A DNA stretch of 64,000 nucleotides, from contig OY969623.1 of NCBI GenBank assembly GCA_963701675.1, positions 4,464,001-4,528,000 on the forward strand, given 5' to 3'. A program made the position numbers and the translations under genes. Below, piece after piece: positions 63,313-64,000 of this stretch. The notes under the pieces were generated by a model. It was not told where the DNA came from, made no database searches, and saw nothing but the letters and a program-made list of their open reading frames with translations. Origin of the DNA: G963701675 sp963701675 (GTDB lineage: Bacteria; Planctomycetota; Planctomycetia; Gemmatales; Gemmataceae). The stretch's first letter is position 1. Each line of letters starts with the position of its first letter.

Positions 63313-63379
63313 CACATGGCTGTCAAAACTTGGTACGGTCCTAGCTTAGGACAGTACCCAAATATGAACTGACACCATT
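63291..63379. mobile_element. Small palindromic element, MITE- or REP-like
   Basis: Imperfect terminal inverted repeats TGGTGTCAGTTC (63293-) and GAACTGACACCA (-63377), and an inner palindrome GGTACGGTCCTAGC...TTAGGACAGTACC. About 85 bases, no coding capacity. The GGTGTCAG end is like that of repeats mobilised by REP-associated tyrosine transposases. It interrupts the LEDR-type gene. Confidence 0.6.
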
Positions 63380-63382
63380 TAA

Positions 63383-64000
63383 TCACCATTTAATACGGTT
63401 TGTTTTCATAGCTCCGGACTGGACTTCCACGCCGGAACGACGAAAAACGTGCGCCCGGATCAATGTGACCCGAGCGAGCCAGACGAGCCAATTCCCGCTT
63501 ACAACAACGGCGGCGCCAAGATTGCCGGCATTAGCGACAAGGATCAGCATGGGGAAGCTCGTCCTGGCACCATCGATTCTGACAACACCGACGTAGGCGC
63601 TGTCGAATGCCAACGGCAGAATTGCCAAGGCACCAGCAGCTTCGGCGGCGGTGAGGACGATGAGGCCATTCCCCCGCCGCCTAACCACGGCGTGTCCGCG
63701 TCAGAGACCTATGCCGTGTTCGCGGGGCCCGACACAAACTTCGGCGACGATGCCGTCGCGCCTCCGCCAATGAGCCTCGACGCGGCGCTGGACGATGCGA
63801 TCGAGCCGTTGGCGCCAACCACTCGCATGCCGCGGCGGTCTGCGGCGACGCCGTCGTACCTGGCAATGTTCGATCCGCTGCCGGCGATTCATGTTCCCGC
63901 GGCGGGGTCTGAGACCCGCGCCGAGCGCTGGGTGACCCGCACTCTCCGCGAGTGCGGCTACCAATCGTTCTGCTGGGTCCATTGTGGACCTTCGGAGAAC
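63383..64000 (+). pseudogene. Body of an interrupted planctomycete secreted protein
   Basis: A frame stays open from 63383 to the window end without an early ATG. It encodes HSSGLDFHAGTTKN, then PGTIDSDNTDVGAVECQ (the DVGAVE element resembles choice-of-anchor domains) and Pro/Asp-rich sequence. The minus-strand frames here are shadows. It may be the continuation of the gene starting at 63187, split by the element at 63291. Confidence 0.4.

Noticed and set aside
63383..63688. Minus-strand hydrophobic ORF near the right end
   Set aside because: The opposite frame has a DVGAVE-like element and continues to the window edge. The minus ORF's hydrophobicity is an artefact of complement coding.

Overview
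The window looks like chromosomal DNA of a planctomycete. The evidence is several very large secreted or surface proteins with the planctomycete-type N-terminal LE(D/P)R-like motif (12126, 60679, 63187), SBBP beta-propeller repeat proteins at both ends, a PEP-CTERM protein, a groEL-groES-groEL-dnaJ-grpE chaperone block, many lineage-typical small zinc-ribbon and Tyr-rich proteins, high GC, and an abundance of intergenic palindromes. No rRNA or CRISPR array is present, and there is one tRNA (Val, GAC). This assignment rests on recalled family knowledge and has not been searched.

Layout. 1-1.5 kb: 3' end of an SBBP repeat protein reading into the antisense of a phage gene. 1.2-11.7 kb, all minus strand: a compact HK97-type head module (large terminase, portal, prohead protease, major capsid, possible decoration protein, secreted papain-like peptidase, Cys-rich thioredoxin-like membrane protein, small single-pass membrane protein, fibre-like protein, two small proteins, gp6-like connector, one unknown). 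No tail tape measure, tail tube, integrase or small terminase is visible. The module is peppered with the same palindromes and heptamer repeats as the host DNA, which argues for long residence. A second, opposite-strand terminase remnant lies beside it. 12-29 kb: accessory and metabolic genes (beta-helix surface protein, M28 peptidase, SNF2 helicase with an unknown partner, Gfo/Idh/MocA oxidoreductase, CoA transferase, nucleotidyltransferase, DsbB-like protein, DNA alkylation repair HEAT protein, DegT aminotransferase, and a GMC-type oxidoreductase carrying a four-Cys cluster and a frameshift).

30-36.4 kb: chaperone block groEL1-groES-groEL2-dnaJ-grpE-fmdB-yacG, preceded by a near-perfect sigma-54 (-24/-12) promoter. 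36.5-37.2 kb: RHH/PIN toxin-antitoxin pair. 37.4-45.9 kb: FdhF/YdeP-like molybdopterin oxidoreductase, M24 peptidase-accB-accC operon, HNH endonuclease, methyltransferase. 46-52.4 kb: purA (frameshifted), AbrB/Doc toxin-antitoxin, uppS-cdsA-phoH-pgpH envelope and housekeeping run. 52.5-59.4 kb: small secreted or zinc-ribbon proteins, thioredoxin-fold protein, PlsC acyltransferase, DUF72 protein, nucleotidyltransferase-like protein. 59.4-64 kb: tRNA-Val, PEP-CTERM protein, a broken SBBP repeat gene, and a LEDR-type gene split by a small palindromic element.

The most unusual signals are: (1) six intergenic inverted arrays built from different, mostly 7-base, repeat words, each between same-strand neighbours; (2) short palindromes tolerated in frame inside genes; (3) the compact tail-less head module with a secreted peptidase cassette; (4) a sigma-54 promoter on groEL1; (5) a tRNA with C at the normally invariant U33 position; (6) three independent frameshifts all equivalent to loss of one base, which may be assembly errors.
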